DNA from: Deltaproteobacteria bacterium
GTDB lineage: Bacteria > JADJOY01
DNA length: 64,000 nt
Assembly (NCBI GenBank): GCA_016713535.1
Contig: JADJOY010000010.1
Coordinates: 309,187-373,186 of the forward strand
Direction of reading: 5' to 3'
Every line of letters starts with the position of its first letter. Within the stretch, counting starts at the first letter, position 1. Of this stretch, positions 27,366 to 36,196 are shown piece after piece. Position numbers and translations under genes: made by a program. The notes under the pieces are model-generated. The model was given only the letters and a program-made list of their open reading frames with translations. It had not been told where the DNA came from and did no database searches.

Positions 27366-27886
27366 GTGTCGATCCCGCGAACCCGTCGATCCCGAACGTT
27401 CTTCCCGCTGATCCTCGCGGGCTCGCTCGCCGCGCTGCCGTGCCGGGCGAGTGCCCAGGAGGACGACGGCACCGACAGCGGCGCCGACACCGCCGCGCGC
27501 TTCGAAGCCCTCGACGCCAACCATGACGGCTGGATCACCAAGGCCGAGGCGGCGAAGGACCCGAGCGTCGCGTACGACGACTTGCTGCGGGTGGGCGACG
27601 CCAACCACGACGGCCGGCTGAGCCGCGGCGAGTTCGAGAGCGCCAACAACGAGATCCTCGCCAACGGCCCGGGGTTCGCTCGCGGTGACGACCAGCCGGA
27701 GGCGCTGTTCGTTCAGTGGGACGAGAACCGCGACGATCGCCTCGGCCCAAGCCGACCCTGCAGCGCATCCTCGACTCGCTCGGCCGCAAGGATGGCCCGC
27801 TCACCTTCGAGGAGTTCGTGGGCGGCTACGCCAAGGCGAGGAACCCCGCGCCGGCCACCGGCTCGAGTGCACCCGCGGGCAATTGA
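27366..27886 (+). CDS. Exported EF-hand protein (one frameshift)
   Basis: The start is GTG 27366, with an AAGGAG ribosome site about ten bases upstream. A signal peptide (FFPLILAGSLAALPCRASA) precedes a mature part with EF-hand loops DANHDGWITKAE and DANHDGRLSRGE, and probably a third beginning DENRDDRLGPK. At about 27745 the frame breaks within GGCCCAAGCC. In the next frame the protein continues PTLQRILDSLGRKDGPLTF and EEFVGGYAKA to a TGA at 27886, giving about 173 residues. It should bind calcium in the periplasm or outside. The strong hairpin at 27901-27938 follows directly. Confidence 0.72.
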
Positions 27887-27900
27887 TTCACCCCCGAAAA

Positions 27901-27938
27901 GCACGAGGGCCAGCGGGAATCCCCGCTGGCCCTCGTGC
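27901..27938. terminator. Bidirectional intrinsic terminator
   Basis: A perfect 17-bp inverted repeat (GCACGAGGGCCAGCGGG with its complement, loop AATC) lies between the convergent EF-hand gene (ends 27886) and the protease gene (ends 27982). Read on the minus strand the stem is followed by TTTT, so it is a good intrinsic terminator for the protease. Read on the plus strand the T-tract is poor, but the stem is strong. Confidence 0.85.
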
Positions 27939-27981
27939 TCACTCCGCCGCTCAGGTCAGCGGCGTGACGCGGTCGTGACGA

Positions 27982-29378
27982 TCACTCGTCGGTAAGCGCA
28001 CCGCCACAGCCACCGCCACCGCCGCAGGCGCACGCGTCGCCGATGCCGTCAGCGTTGGCGTCGGCTTGCGTCGCGTTGGCGACGTACGGGCAGTTGTCGT
28101 TCAGGTCCGGATCGCCATCGCCGTCGCGGTCCGGCGCCACGGTCACCGCGTTGGTGACGGCCTTGTAGGCGTTCAGGCGCATGCCGGTCGCGGTGGTGCC
28201 GTCCATCGATGTGATTGGATCACCGTTGCGGAGGATCTGCTCGCGGAGCTGGAGCATCGACAGGCCAGGGTTCGCGGCGAGCACGAGGCCGGCCACGCCC
28301 GAGACGTGCGGAGTGGCCATCGAGGTGCCGCTGAACGAGCTGTAACCGCCGATCACGGTGCTCAGGATGCCGACGCCAGGGCGCCGATGTCCACGGTGGA
28401 CTTGCCGTACTGCGAGAAGCTCGCCATCGCGTCCGACGAGTCCGTGGCCGCCACCGCGATCATGTTGGAGGTCGTGTAGTTCGACGGGTACGAGGCCGTG
28501 CAGTCGTTGTTCGCGCCGCTGTTGCCTGCGGCGTTGACCCACAGAATGCCGGCGTCACCGGCCGCCTGGATGGCGTTCTTCATGGCCGTCGACGAACCAC
28601 CGCCGCCCCACGAGTTGCTCGAAACTCGGATGTCGGCACCGCTGGCGGGGTTGTTCTTGGTCGCGATGATGTAGTTGACGCACTCGATCGCATCGAGAGT
28701 CGAGCCCGAGCCGGAGGCGCTCAGGAACTTGCACGGGAGGATGCTCGCGTTCCAGTTGGTGCCCGCGACGCCGAGTGCGTTGTTGGGCACGGCGCCGATG
28801 GTGCCACCGCAGTGGGTGCCATGATCGTTGTCGTCTTGGGGGTTCCCTGTGCTGCTGATCGCGTTCCAGCCGTGGACGTCGTCGACGTAGCCGTTGCCAT
28901 CGTCATCGAGACCGTTGCCAGCCGTCTCACCCGCGTTCGTCCAGATGTTGGCCGCGAGGTCGGGGTGGGTCAGGTCGGCGCCGGTGTCGATCACGTTGAT
29001 GACGATCGACGCGTTGCCGGTCGTAACGTTCCACGCCGCAGGCGCTGAGATCTTGTTCCATCCCCACTGCGAGCTGTACTGCGGGTCGTTCGGGGTCGCG
29101 TCCGCGTAGTAGATGTAGTTCGGCTCGGCGATCTCGATCGCGGGATTCGCGGCGAGCGCCGCGGCGGCGTCCTCGACCGAGAGCCCGGGGCGAAGCCTGA
29201 GCTGGTGGTAGGCGCCCGTGTGCTTGCCCAGCGTTCCCTGCGCGGATACGGCGGCGTTCGAGGCGCGGCCCTTGAACTTCACGATCAGCTCGCCCGGAAC
29301 GTAATCGGCCGCCGAGGCGGCTCCCACCGCCGCGAGGCCTGCCGCTGCAAGCCCCAACAACCAACCCTTCGTTCGCAT
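27982..29378 (-). CDS. Subtilisin-like S8 serine protease with Ca-binding C-terminus (one frameshift)
   Basis: The start is ATG 29378, preceded by a GAAAGGG ribosome site. A signal peptide (about residues 1-23, ending SA-ADY) is followed by an inhibitor-like propeptide and the S8 domain with Asp131 (VIDTGAD), His186 (DNDHGTHCGGT), oxyanion Asn286 (NAAGNSG) and the nucleophile in FSGTSMATPHVSG. The frame breaks at about 28375, in GGCGCCCTGG; one added base joins STVDIGA to PGVGILSTVIGG. The C-terminus has thrombospondin-3-like calcium loops (DRDGDGDPDLNDNC, DANADGIGDAC) and a Cys/Gly tail. Total is about 465 residues. It is a secreted protease, probably complete once corrected. Confidence 0.82.
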
Positions 29379-29541
29379 GTGTGCCCTTTCTCCCCCGGCC
29401 CAATCGTGGAGCCGTGGCTGTTGTGTACGGATCGTGAGGTGGATCGAGAACCGGTACGACGTCTCTCGATTGTGCCGGAAAGATGCTGCGGGGCGCAATG
29501 ACTGCAACGCGTGCCGTTGGTGAGCCGCACCTCACGAAATG

Positions 29542-31818
29542 TCAGCGTGACGAGAGCTCGAGCAGCGTGACGCTGTGAGGCGGCTGGTCGAGCGAGAGTC
29601 CCGCGGCCGGCAACGTGGATTCCACGCCGCCAAACACCTCGCGGACGGCGTAGGCCCGGTCGTCGAGCGTCAGCTCGGTCCGGCTCCAGGCGCGCGCCCG
29701 CCGAACGTCCTCCCAGTTGAAGATCCCGAGCACGATCGTTCCACCCGGTCGGTCGAGCTTCCAGAGCGAGGGCGTCTCGATCTGGCTGAGCGCGTCCACG
29801 CCGACGAGGCGCGCCAGATAGAGCTGGATCGGTGCCGTGTAGGCCTTGGACGCGGCTGCGTCGAGAAGATCGAGCGGCGTCGCGGCGCGGCCTTCCTGGA
29901 CGATCGCGAGGAGGTCGGGGTGGGTGAGGAGCGCGAGGCGTTCGTGCGGTAGTCGCGTGAGGGCGTCGCCCGCGAACCACAGGCCGCCCGAGAGCGCCAC
30001 GTAAGAGGCGACCGCGCGCGCTTCATCGAAATTCAGCGCCGGCTCGACGATCACGTGGTCCGGATCGGATCGGAAGAAGCGCTCGTGGGTGTGCGAGCGA
30101 GCGGACGTGCCGAGCGCCTCGGCTTCGTAGAACGGCCAGGAGGGGCCGGGGAACTGAAGCTCGACATCGTTGCTCTGGCGGTAGTAGTCGAGGGCACCGG
30201 CGCTCGCGAGCCACGGGCCGGCGATTCCGATGATGGTGACGTCGGGGCCGAGCGTCTCTCGAATGAGCCGAAGGCCGCGCCGGTACGCGTCGAGGCCGGT
30301 CGCGGACGCGTCGAAGTGGCGGCCTTCGTAGCTTGCGCCGAACAGGAAGTCCGCCTTGACGAGGCCGAAGCCGGCGTCGCGGATGCGCGCCAGGTTGGAG
30401 CGCACGAATTCCGCGGCCGCCGGGTGGGTCACGTCGATCACGCGCCGCGAGAACCCGAACAGCGCCGAGCCGTAGATCACCGGCGAGCCGTCGTCGCGGG
30501 TCACGAACCAGTCGGGATGCTGGGCGACGATCGGCAGCGCATCGTCGACCAAGAACGGCGCGATCCAGATGCCTGGGACGAGGCCGAGGTCGCGAATCTG
30601 CTTCGCGACGCCCTCGTATCCTGACGGGAACTTCTCGTTCATGCGCCAGTCGCCCCACGCGGTCTGGTAGCCGTCGTCGAGCTGGACGGCCTGGTAGCCG
30701 AGCAGCGCGAGGTGCTCGGCCATGAAACGGGCTTCGCCCAGCAGCGACGGCTCGTCGATGGCCGCGTAGAAGTCCGACCAGCTGGACCAGCCGAGGCGAA
30801 TTTTGGGCGTGGTGTCCGAGCGCGGCAGCACCTCCATTCGCTCACTGGCGAGCGCCGCGTGGGCGGCCAGCGCTTCGAGGCCCGAGGGGTAGCTCGCGAG
30901 CACGAGCTCTTCCGACTCGAGCGCGGATCCGGGGGCGAGCGGGACGTGATCGCCGGTGACGCCCGAGACCAAGCGCAGCGCCGTGAAGGCGCCGGTGGCC
31001 TCGGCGGGGAGCCCGGCGCCGAGCGCGGGGTCGAAACCCGCGAGCACCGAGGTCTTGAAGCGCTCCGCGGTGAGCGCGCCCGCCAGCAATGCGCCGCCGC
31101 GAGCCGGCGCCTCGATTGCGACGTTCCACCACGAGAGCGGGATGCCGTCTCGCCCGCGCAGCAGGGTCTCGAGGGTCTGCGCTTCGGTGGCCGTGTTGTT
31201 GTTGAGCTGGAAGAGCTCGTCGTCCGGCACGATCCGCCCGGCGGCGTCGGCGCCCGTCTGGCCGGGGTTCACGGTGACCGTGCCGGCGAAGCTCCACGAG
31301 CTCTGGCCCTGGATCCACATCGTGGAGGTGGCCGGATCGCCGCCTATCCTGACCCATCCGCCGTCCCCGGGCCGGGCGCCGAGCTCGAAGCCCTCGATCG
31401 TGACCGTCGTGCCCGTTCGGTTGCGTGCGACGAGGCGCGTCACGACCCCGCGCCGGTCGTCGGTGGCGCGCAGCGTGGTGACCAGGTCGGGTGCGCCCGC
31501 CGCGCCGGCGAAGGTCAGGGTCCACTCGGGTGCGCCGTCCGCGCTCGTGCCGCGCGTGGTGAGGTGCTCGGGGTAGCCGTCCGGGCCCAGCCAGCGGCCG
31601 TCGACGTGCAGCCGGGGCACGAGCGCACGAGCCTCGATCGGGGTGCCGTCCGGTGAGCGCGGCAGAACGATGGAGATGCGGCCGTTCGGCTCGTCGAGCC
31701 GCACCGTCTCGGAAGCGTTCGGAGGCGGGGATCCCGAGCACGCCGCCATCGCACAAGCGAGAGTCGCCCAGGCCGCCCACCAGGGCTCGGCTCGCGGGCG
31801 ATCTACGCGTGGCGGCAT
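29542..31818 (-). CDS. GH36 family alpha-galactosidase-like lipoprotein
   Basis: The 758-residue protein has a lipoprotein signal ending in MAAC, an N-terminal beta-supersandwich, then the (beta/alpha)8 barrel of clan GH-D: LGWSSWSDFY, LGYQAVQLDDGYQTAWGDW, the nucleophile in LVKADFLFGA (Asp at about 489) and the acid/base in RQSNDVEL (Asp at about 551). It is an unusually complete match to GH36/melibiase glycosidases, which cleave terminal alpha-galactosides or alpha-N-acetylgalactosamine. Being lipid-anchored, it should act at the outer membrane or periplasm on imported or surface glycans. It starts at ATG 31818 and is divergent from the threonine aldolase gene by only 23 bases. Confidence 0.85.
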   Translation of the reverse strand: MPPRVDRPRAEPWWAAWATLACAMAACSGSPPPNASETVRLDEPNGRISIVLPRSPDGTPIEARALVPRLHVDGRWLGPDGYPEHLTTRGTSADGAPEWTLTFAGAAGAPDLVTTLRATDDRRGVVTRLVARNRTGTTVTIEGFELGARPGDGGWVRIGGDPATSTMWIQGQSSWSFAGTVTVNPGQTGADAAGRIVPDDELFQLNNNTATEAQTLETLLRGRDGIPLSWWNVAIEAPARGGALLAGALTAERFKTSVLAGFDPALGAGLPAEATGAFTALRLVSGVTGDHVPLAPGSALESEELVLASYPSGLEALAAHAALASERMEVLPRSDTTPKIRLGWSSWSDFYAAIDEPSLLGEARFMAEHLALLGYQAVQLDDGYQTAWGDWRMNEKFPSGYEGVAKQIRDLGLVPGIWIAPFLVDDALPIVAQHPDWFVTRDDGSPVIYGSALFGFSRRVIDVTHPAAAEFVRSNLARIRDAGFGLVKADFLFGASYEGRHFDASATGLDAYRRGLRLIRETLGPDVTIIGIAGPWLASAGALDYYRQSNDVELQFPGPSWPFYEAEALGTSARSHTHERFFRSDPDHVIVEPALNFDEARAVASYVALSGGLWFAGDALTRLPHERLALLTHPDLLAIVQEGRAATPLDLLDAAASKAYTAPIQLYLARLVGVDALSQIETPSLWKLDRPGGTIVLGIFNWEDVRRARAWSRTELTLDDRAYAVREVFGGVESTLPAAGLSLDQPPHSVTLLELSSR

Positions 31819-31841
31819 CGCGCCAGTATTCTAGCCGCCTC

Positions 31842-32903
31842 ATGGCGAACTTCCGCTCCGACAACAACGCCGGGCTCGTGCCCGAGGCGCTCGACGCGAT
31901 GGTGCGCGCGGGGGACGGCGGGCACGCGATCGGCTACGGCGACGACCTCGACACGGCGCGGGCCGTGGCCGCGTTCCAGGCCCTCTTCGGCGCCGAGTCG
32001 GCGGCCTTCTTCGTCGCCACCGGTACGGCGGCGAACACCCTCGCCGTGGCGAGCCTGACCCGCTCGTACCAGCGCGTGCTCTGCCACGAGCACGCGCACT
32101 GGTGCCGCGACGAGTCCACCGCTCCCGAACGCATCACCGGCTGTCGCACCCACCCCATCCCGTCGCCCCGTCCCAAGCTCACGCCGGACGACGTGCGCCG
32201 CGCCGCCGACACCGGACGCGGGGACGTGCACGAGCCGCAGCCAGGCGCGCTCACGATCTCGAATCCCACCGAGCTCGGGGTCGTTTACACGCCCGAGGAG
32301 ACGGCCGCCCTCGCGGCCACCGCTCACGACCTGGGTTACCGCGTCCACGTCGATGGCGCGCGCTTCGCGAGCGCGGTGGCCTTCCTGGGCGTGCATCCGC
32401 GGGCGCTCACCACCGACGCGGGGATCGATGCGCTGAGCTTCGGTGGGACCAAGAACGGGCTCGCCTTCGGCGAGGCCGTGATCTTCTTCCCGCAGGGCGA
32501 CGGCCACGCGTTCCGGAGCGCCGTCCACGACTTCCCGTACCACCGCAAGGCGAGCGGGCACCTGCTGAGCAAGCACCGCTTCGTGAGCGCGCCCTTCGAC
32601 GCAGTGCTGGCCGACGGCGCGTGGCTACGTCATGCCCGGCACGCCAACGCGATGGCGCGGCGTCTCGGCGACGGGCTCACGTCCCTCGGCCACCCCCCCG
32701 CGCTTCCGATCGAGAGCAACGGCGTGTTTCTCGCCTTGCCCGCGAACGTGATCGAGCACCTACGATCGCGCGGTCACGAGTTCTACGGTTTCGGCGATCC
32801 GGCCTGGAACATGGTCCGGCTCATGGCCGCCTTCGACACCCGCCCGGAGGACGTCGACGCATTGATCGCCGACGTGCGGGCCTCCAGCACGGCGAGCGAT
32901 TGA
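31842..32903 (+). CDS. Threonine aldolase (beta-eliminating-lyase family)
   Basis: The 353-residue PLP enzyme starts with FRSDNNAG, the usual N-terminal signature, and has VATGTAANTLA (phosphate-binding side), HVDGARFASA (Asp171 pairing with the PLP ring) and SFGGTKNGLAFG with the Schiff-base Lys204. It cleaves L-threonine or L-allo-threonine to glycine and acetaldehyde. The preferred start is ATG 31842; upstream codons overlap the divergent GH36 gene. It is followed after 3 bases by a small membrane protein gene. I do not give a symbol because stereospecificity cannot be told. Confidence 0.88.
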   Translation: MANFRSDNNAGLVPEALDAMVRAGDGGHAIGYGDDLDTARAVAAFQALFGAESAAFFVATGTAANTLAVASLTRSYQRVLCHEHAHWCRDESTAPERITGCRTHPIPSPRPKLTPDDVRRAADTGRGDVHEPQPGALTISNPTELGVVYTPEETAALAATAHDLGYRVHVDGARFASAVAFLGVHPRALTTDAGIDALSFGGTKNGLAFGEAVIFFPQGDGHAFRSAVHDFPYHRKASGHLLSKHRFVSAPFDAVLADGAWLRHARHANAMARRLGDGLTSLGHPPALPIESNGVFLALPANVIEHLRSRGHEFYGFGDPAWNMVRLMAAFDTRPEDVDALIADVRASSTASD

Positions 32904-32906
32904 CCG

Positions 32907-33122
32907 ATGGACTGGAAGGAGCTGCTGCCGATCGCGATCTCGCTGGGCACGGCCTTCACCGTGATGCTGGTGCTGCGCGCGGTGTTCAAGACCGCGATCA
33001 CCCTGCTCCGGCTACTGTTCTTCCTCGTGGTCGCCGCGGCCATCTACGTGTTCCTCTTCGCGCCCGACTCCGACCCCGCCTTGCTGCTCAAGTCCGCGTT
33101 TCAAGTGATCAGCGGCAAGTGA
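32907..33122 (+). CDS. Small membrane protein
   Basis: A 71-residue protein with two hydrophobic segments (LLPIAISLGTAFTVMLVL and ITLLRLLFFLVVAAAIYVFL) begins 3 bases after the aldolase stop and ends 6 bases before the next gene, so it sits in the same transcript. No family was recognised. The spacing and composition favour a real gene. Confidence 0.6.
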   Translation: MDWKELLPIAISLGTAFTVMLVLRAVFKTAITLLRLLFFLVVAAAIYVFLFAPDSDPALLLKSAFQVISGK

Positions 33123-33128
33123 AGTGAC

Positions 33129-33896
33129 GTGAGCGATCTCGACCCCTCGCCCGCCCCAGGGGCGGACCTCGACGCCGACGAGCGCGCCACGCGCGAGCGA
33201 CTCTATGCTCGCTACCGGCCGACCCGCGTGGTCGTCGCGCGCCCGAGGAGAGCCGATGCGAGCGTGTGGACGGTGCGCGTCGCGCTGCTCGCGGTGGTCG
33301 TGATGGTGGTCGGCTTGCGCTGGTGGGCGACACGAGCCGTACCGCGCAAGATCGACCGCGCGCCCATCGACATCGCCGGCGAGCCGCACCAAGAGGAGGT
33401 GAACGACCGCGAGCCGATCCAGTGGCGCCACGAGAACGACGTCGTGACGATCAAGCCGCTCGCCCGGTACAGGATCGCCGGTCGGGTGGTGGGGACGAGC
33501 CGTTACCGTTTCGGTTGGCAGGGCGCGCTGGTCCCGTGGGACGTGGGCCTGGTCTGGGGAAAGATGACCTCCGACGAGGTGCTCGAGCACATCCACTTCC
33601 AGCAGTCCGGCCGGTTCCTCCACTACCTGTACAGCGCCAAGCTGCCCGTGGACGAGGGTTACGTGATCAATCACGCGGCCAACAACCACTGGATCCCCGC
33701 CAGCCAGAACGTCCGCCGCGCCATCGGCCAGCTCGACGAAGGCGACCTGCTCGAGGCGGAGGGTTACCTGGTGCGGGCCGAGCGCGCCGGCGGGGGCGAC
33801 TGGAGCTCGAGCCTGACCCGCAGCGACACCGGGGATGGGGCCTGTGAGCTCATGTACGTGACACGGCTCAAGGTCGGCGCTCGCGTCTACGAGTGA
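33129..33896 (+). CDS. Single-pass membrane protein, unknown conserved-looking domain
   Basis: The 255-residue product has a cytoplasmic N-terminus of about 45 residues, one membrane helix (VRVALLAVVVMVVGLRWWA) and an extracytoplasmic domain rich in Trp, His and Tyr: YRIAGRVVGTSRYRFGWQ, PWDVGLVWGKMTSDEVLEHI, HAANNHWIPASQNVRRAIGQ, LDEGDLLEAEGYLV. I know this composition from uncharacterised proteins but cannot name a family or a catalytic motif. It starts at GTG 33129, 6 bases after the small membrane gene, and is probably the last gene of the aldolase transcript. Confidence 0.65.
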   Translation: MSDLDPSPAPGADLDADERATRERLYARYRPTRVVVARPRRADASVWTVRVALLAVVVMVVGLRWWATRAVPRKIDRAPIDIAGEPHQEEVNDREPIQWRHENDVVTIKPLARYRIAGRVVGTSRYRFGWQGALVPWDVGLVWGKMTSDEVLEHIHFQQSGRFLHYLYSAKLPVDEGYVINHAANNHWIPASQNVRRAIGQLDEGDLLEAEGYLVRAERAGGGDWSSSLTRSDTGDGACELMYVTRLKVGARVYE

Positions 33897-33959
33897 GAGC
33901 TGGCCGGCTTTCGGCCCGGCGCGGCTTCTTGTAGAAGGGCGCACCCACGCCCTTCGTCC

Positions 33960-34556
33960 ATGCCGCGCACCGGTCACGCCCCCACGCTCACGACACTCGT
34001 CGCCACGAGCGTCGCCGCAGCCGCCATGCCGGCTCTCGCCGCATCGGCGCGCGCGCCCGGAATCGCCATACCCGAGTGGGTGACGGTCGCGTCGTTGGCG
34101 TTGCCCTTCGCGATCGCATGGATGCGGCGCGCGAAGCCGGTCGGTGGGTGGCTCTTCGTCTATCTCTGGGAGGGGCTCGCGCGCGCGGTGCTGGCGGTGG
34201 CAGCCGGGCTCGCCGCCAACTGGGACCGGTTCGCGGCGGCGTCCTGGCATGGCGATCACCGACGCCATCTCGCGTTCGTTGTGGCTGTGGTACCGCCGAT
34301 CCTGCTGGCGGCGCTCGAGATGGCGGTGGCGATCCTCGCGTTGCGGCCGTCCGGCCGGACCGCCGGCGCGCTGCGCCGGCTGCGAGCGGTCCTGGGCGCG
34401 GAGGTCGGCGCGGGGCTGCTCGCCGTGGTGCTCGACTCGCTCTACTGGCCGCAGAATCTCGTGTTCAGCGGACCCGGGCTGGTGTGGCCGTTGCTCTGGA
34501 GCGCGTATTTCCACGGATCGAAGCGGGTAGCGTCGATGGTCCGGTCGCGCCCCTGA
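33960..34556 (+). CDS. Polytopic membrane protein, unknown
   Basis: The 198-residue protein has about five hydrophobic segments, e.g. TVASLALPFAIAWM, WEGLARAVLAVAAGLAA, LAFVVAVVPPILLAALEMAV and EVGAGLLAVVLDSLYW. A KPVGGWLFVYLWE motif recalls small DUF2569-type membrane proteins, but the match is weak. ATG 33960 lies 63 bases after the previous gene and 179 bp before the aldehyde dehydrogenase. No role can be given. Confidence 0.55.
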   Translation: MPRTGHAPTLTTLVATSVAAAAMPALAASARAPGIAIPEWVTVASLALPFAIAWMRRAKPVGGWLFVYLWEGLARAVLAVAAGLAANWDRFAAASWHGDHRRHLAFVVAVVPPILLAALEMAVAILALRPSGRTAGALRRLRAVLGAEVGAGLLAVVLDSLYWPQNLVFSGPGLVWPLLWSAYFHGSKRVASMVRSRP

Positions 34557-34735
34557 CGCGACGGCGCCGTGGGACCAGCGCGACGCGAGGTGGTCGTGTC
34601 GCACCAGCGTCGTTTCACCCGCGCTTCACTGGACCCGCGCGAGTGCCTCGGGCTAAACCTGAGCTTCGTCGCTCGGATCGGCGTCGAGCGTCGTCCGAGC
34701 TGAAAATCCCCACCCGTTCCGAGCGAGGCCCGAGC

Positions 34736-36136
34736 GTGAGCGACCTGAGCTACGCCGTCGACAATCCTGCCACCGGGGAGACCTACTGCACGCGGACGCT
34801 CGCCACGGTGGACGAGGCGAGCGCGCTGGTGAAAGCGTCATCGGCGGCTCAGCGTCGCTGGGCGCGAACCACGATCGCCGAGCGTGTCGCGCTGGTCGAG
34901 CGTTTCGCCGACGCGACGATCGCCCGCCTCGAAGAGATGGCCCGCGACATCACGGGCCAGATGGGCAAGCCGATCCAGGAGGCGCGCGGCGAGGTGCGGA
35001 CCATGGCGGACCGCGCGCGCAAGAGCGCGGCGCTCGCCGAGAGCGCGCTCGCGGCGCAGGAGCTGCCACCCAAGGAGGGTTTCTTGCGCCGCATCGTGCG
35101 CGAGCCCGTCGGCGTGGTGCTCGACATCCCCGCCTGGAACTACCCGCTGCTCACCGCGGTCAACGTGATCGTGCCGGCGCTCCTCGCCGGTAACTCGGTC
35201 ATCGTCAAGCACTCGCGACGCACGCCGCTGTGTGGCGTGCACTTCGAGAGCGCGTTCCGCGAGGCCGGAGCGCCCGACGACCTGGTTCGCGCTCTCGACG
35301 CCGACCACGCGGTGACGGCTTCGATGCTCGCCGCGCCCGAGCTCGGCTACGTGGTCTTCACGGGCAGCGTCTCCGGCGGTCGCGAGATCTACAAGGCGGT
35401 CGCCGGGAAGCGCTTCATCGACTGCGGGCTCGAGCTCGGCGGCAAGGATCCCGCATACGTGCGCGCCGACGCGGATCTGGACTTCGCGGTGCCGAACCTG
35501 GCCGAAGGTGCGTTCTACAACACCGGTCAATCGTGCTGCGCGATCGAGCGCATCTACGTCCACGAGAGCCGCTATCGCGACTTCGTGGAGGCGTTCGTCG
35601 AGAACACCAAGGCGACGTACAGGCCCGGTGATCCGATGGCCGATGCCACCACGCTCGGCGCCATGGCGCAGGCGTCGGCGGTGAGGACGCTCACCGCGCA
35701 GATCGAGGACGCGGTCGCCAAGGGAGCGCGGCTCCTGCTCGGCGGGAAGCCCGCGACCGTGAACGGCCGGGGGCGATTCTTCGAGGCCACGGTCGTCGCC
35801 GACGCGACGAACCCGATGGAGATCATGGCCGAAGAGTCGTTCGGGCCGGTGATCGGGATCGCGTCCGTGAAGGACGACGAGGACGCGGTCGCGAAGATGA
35901 ACGACAACCTCTACGGTCTGACCGCGAGCATCTGGTCGCGTGACGTGGACAGGTCGATGGAGCTGGCCTCGCGGATCGACGCCGGGACGCTCTTCCTCAA
36001 CCGCTGCGACTACCTCGAGCCCGAGCTGCCGTGGACCGGCTACAAGGACAGCGGCAAGGGCTCGACGCTCTCGGCGATCGGCATCGTCGCGTTCACCCGT
36101 CCCAAGTCGATCCACTTCCGTCTGCCCAAGCCCTGA
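34736..36136 (+). CDS. NAD(P)-dependent aldehyde dehydrogenase
   Basis: The 466-residue protein (GTG 34736) has the usual ALDH layout: PAWNYPLLTAVNVIVPALLA, VVFTGSVSGG for cofactor binding, the general base Glu233 in LELGGKDP and the catalytic Cys267 in NTGQSCCAIER. EESFGPVIGI near the end is also typical. It oxidises an aldehyde to an acid. It is followed by a glutamine-synthetase-like ligase, an iron alcohol dehydrogenase and a PuuD-like hydrolase, so its likely substrate is a gamma-glutamyl-amino-aldehyde, as with PuuC. The substrate is inferred from context only. Confidence 0.9.
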   Translation: MSDLSYAVDNPATGETYCTRTLATVDEASALVKASSAAQRRWARTTIAERVALVERFADATIARLEEMARDITGQMGKPIQEARGEVRTMADRARKSAALAESALAAQELPPKEGFLRRIVREPVGVVLDIPAWNYPLLTAVNVIVPALLAGNSVIVKHSRRTPLCGVHFESAFREAGAPDDLVRALDADHAVTASMLAAPELGYVVFTGSVSGGREIYKAVAGKRFIDCGLELGGKDPAYVRADADLDFAVPNLAEGAFYNTGQSCCAIERIYVHESRYRDFVEAFVENTKATYRPGDPMADATTLGAMAQASAVRTLTAQIEDAVAKGARLLLGGKPATVNGRGRFFEATVVADATNPMEIMAEESFGPVIGIASVKDDEDAVAKMNDNLYGLTASIWSRDVDRSMELASRIDAGTLFLNRCDYLEPELPWTGYKDSGKGSTLSAIGIVAFTRPKSIHFRLPKP

Positions 36137-36196
36137 GCGGAGCACCGCTGCACCGCGCCTTTTTCCCCACCGCCCACCGAAGGAGAACGACACCCG

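Noticed and set aside
33905-33930. Possible terminator after 33896 (GCCGG...CCGGC)
   Set aside because: The stem is short and imperfect and no T-tract follows; too weak to list.
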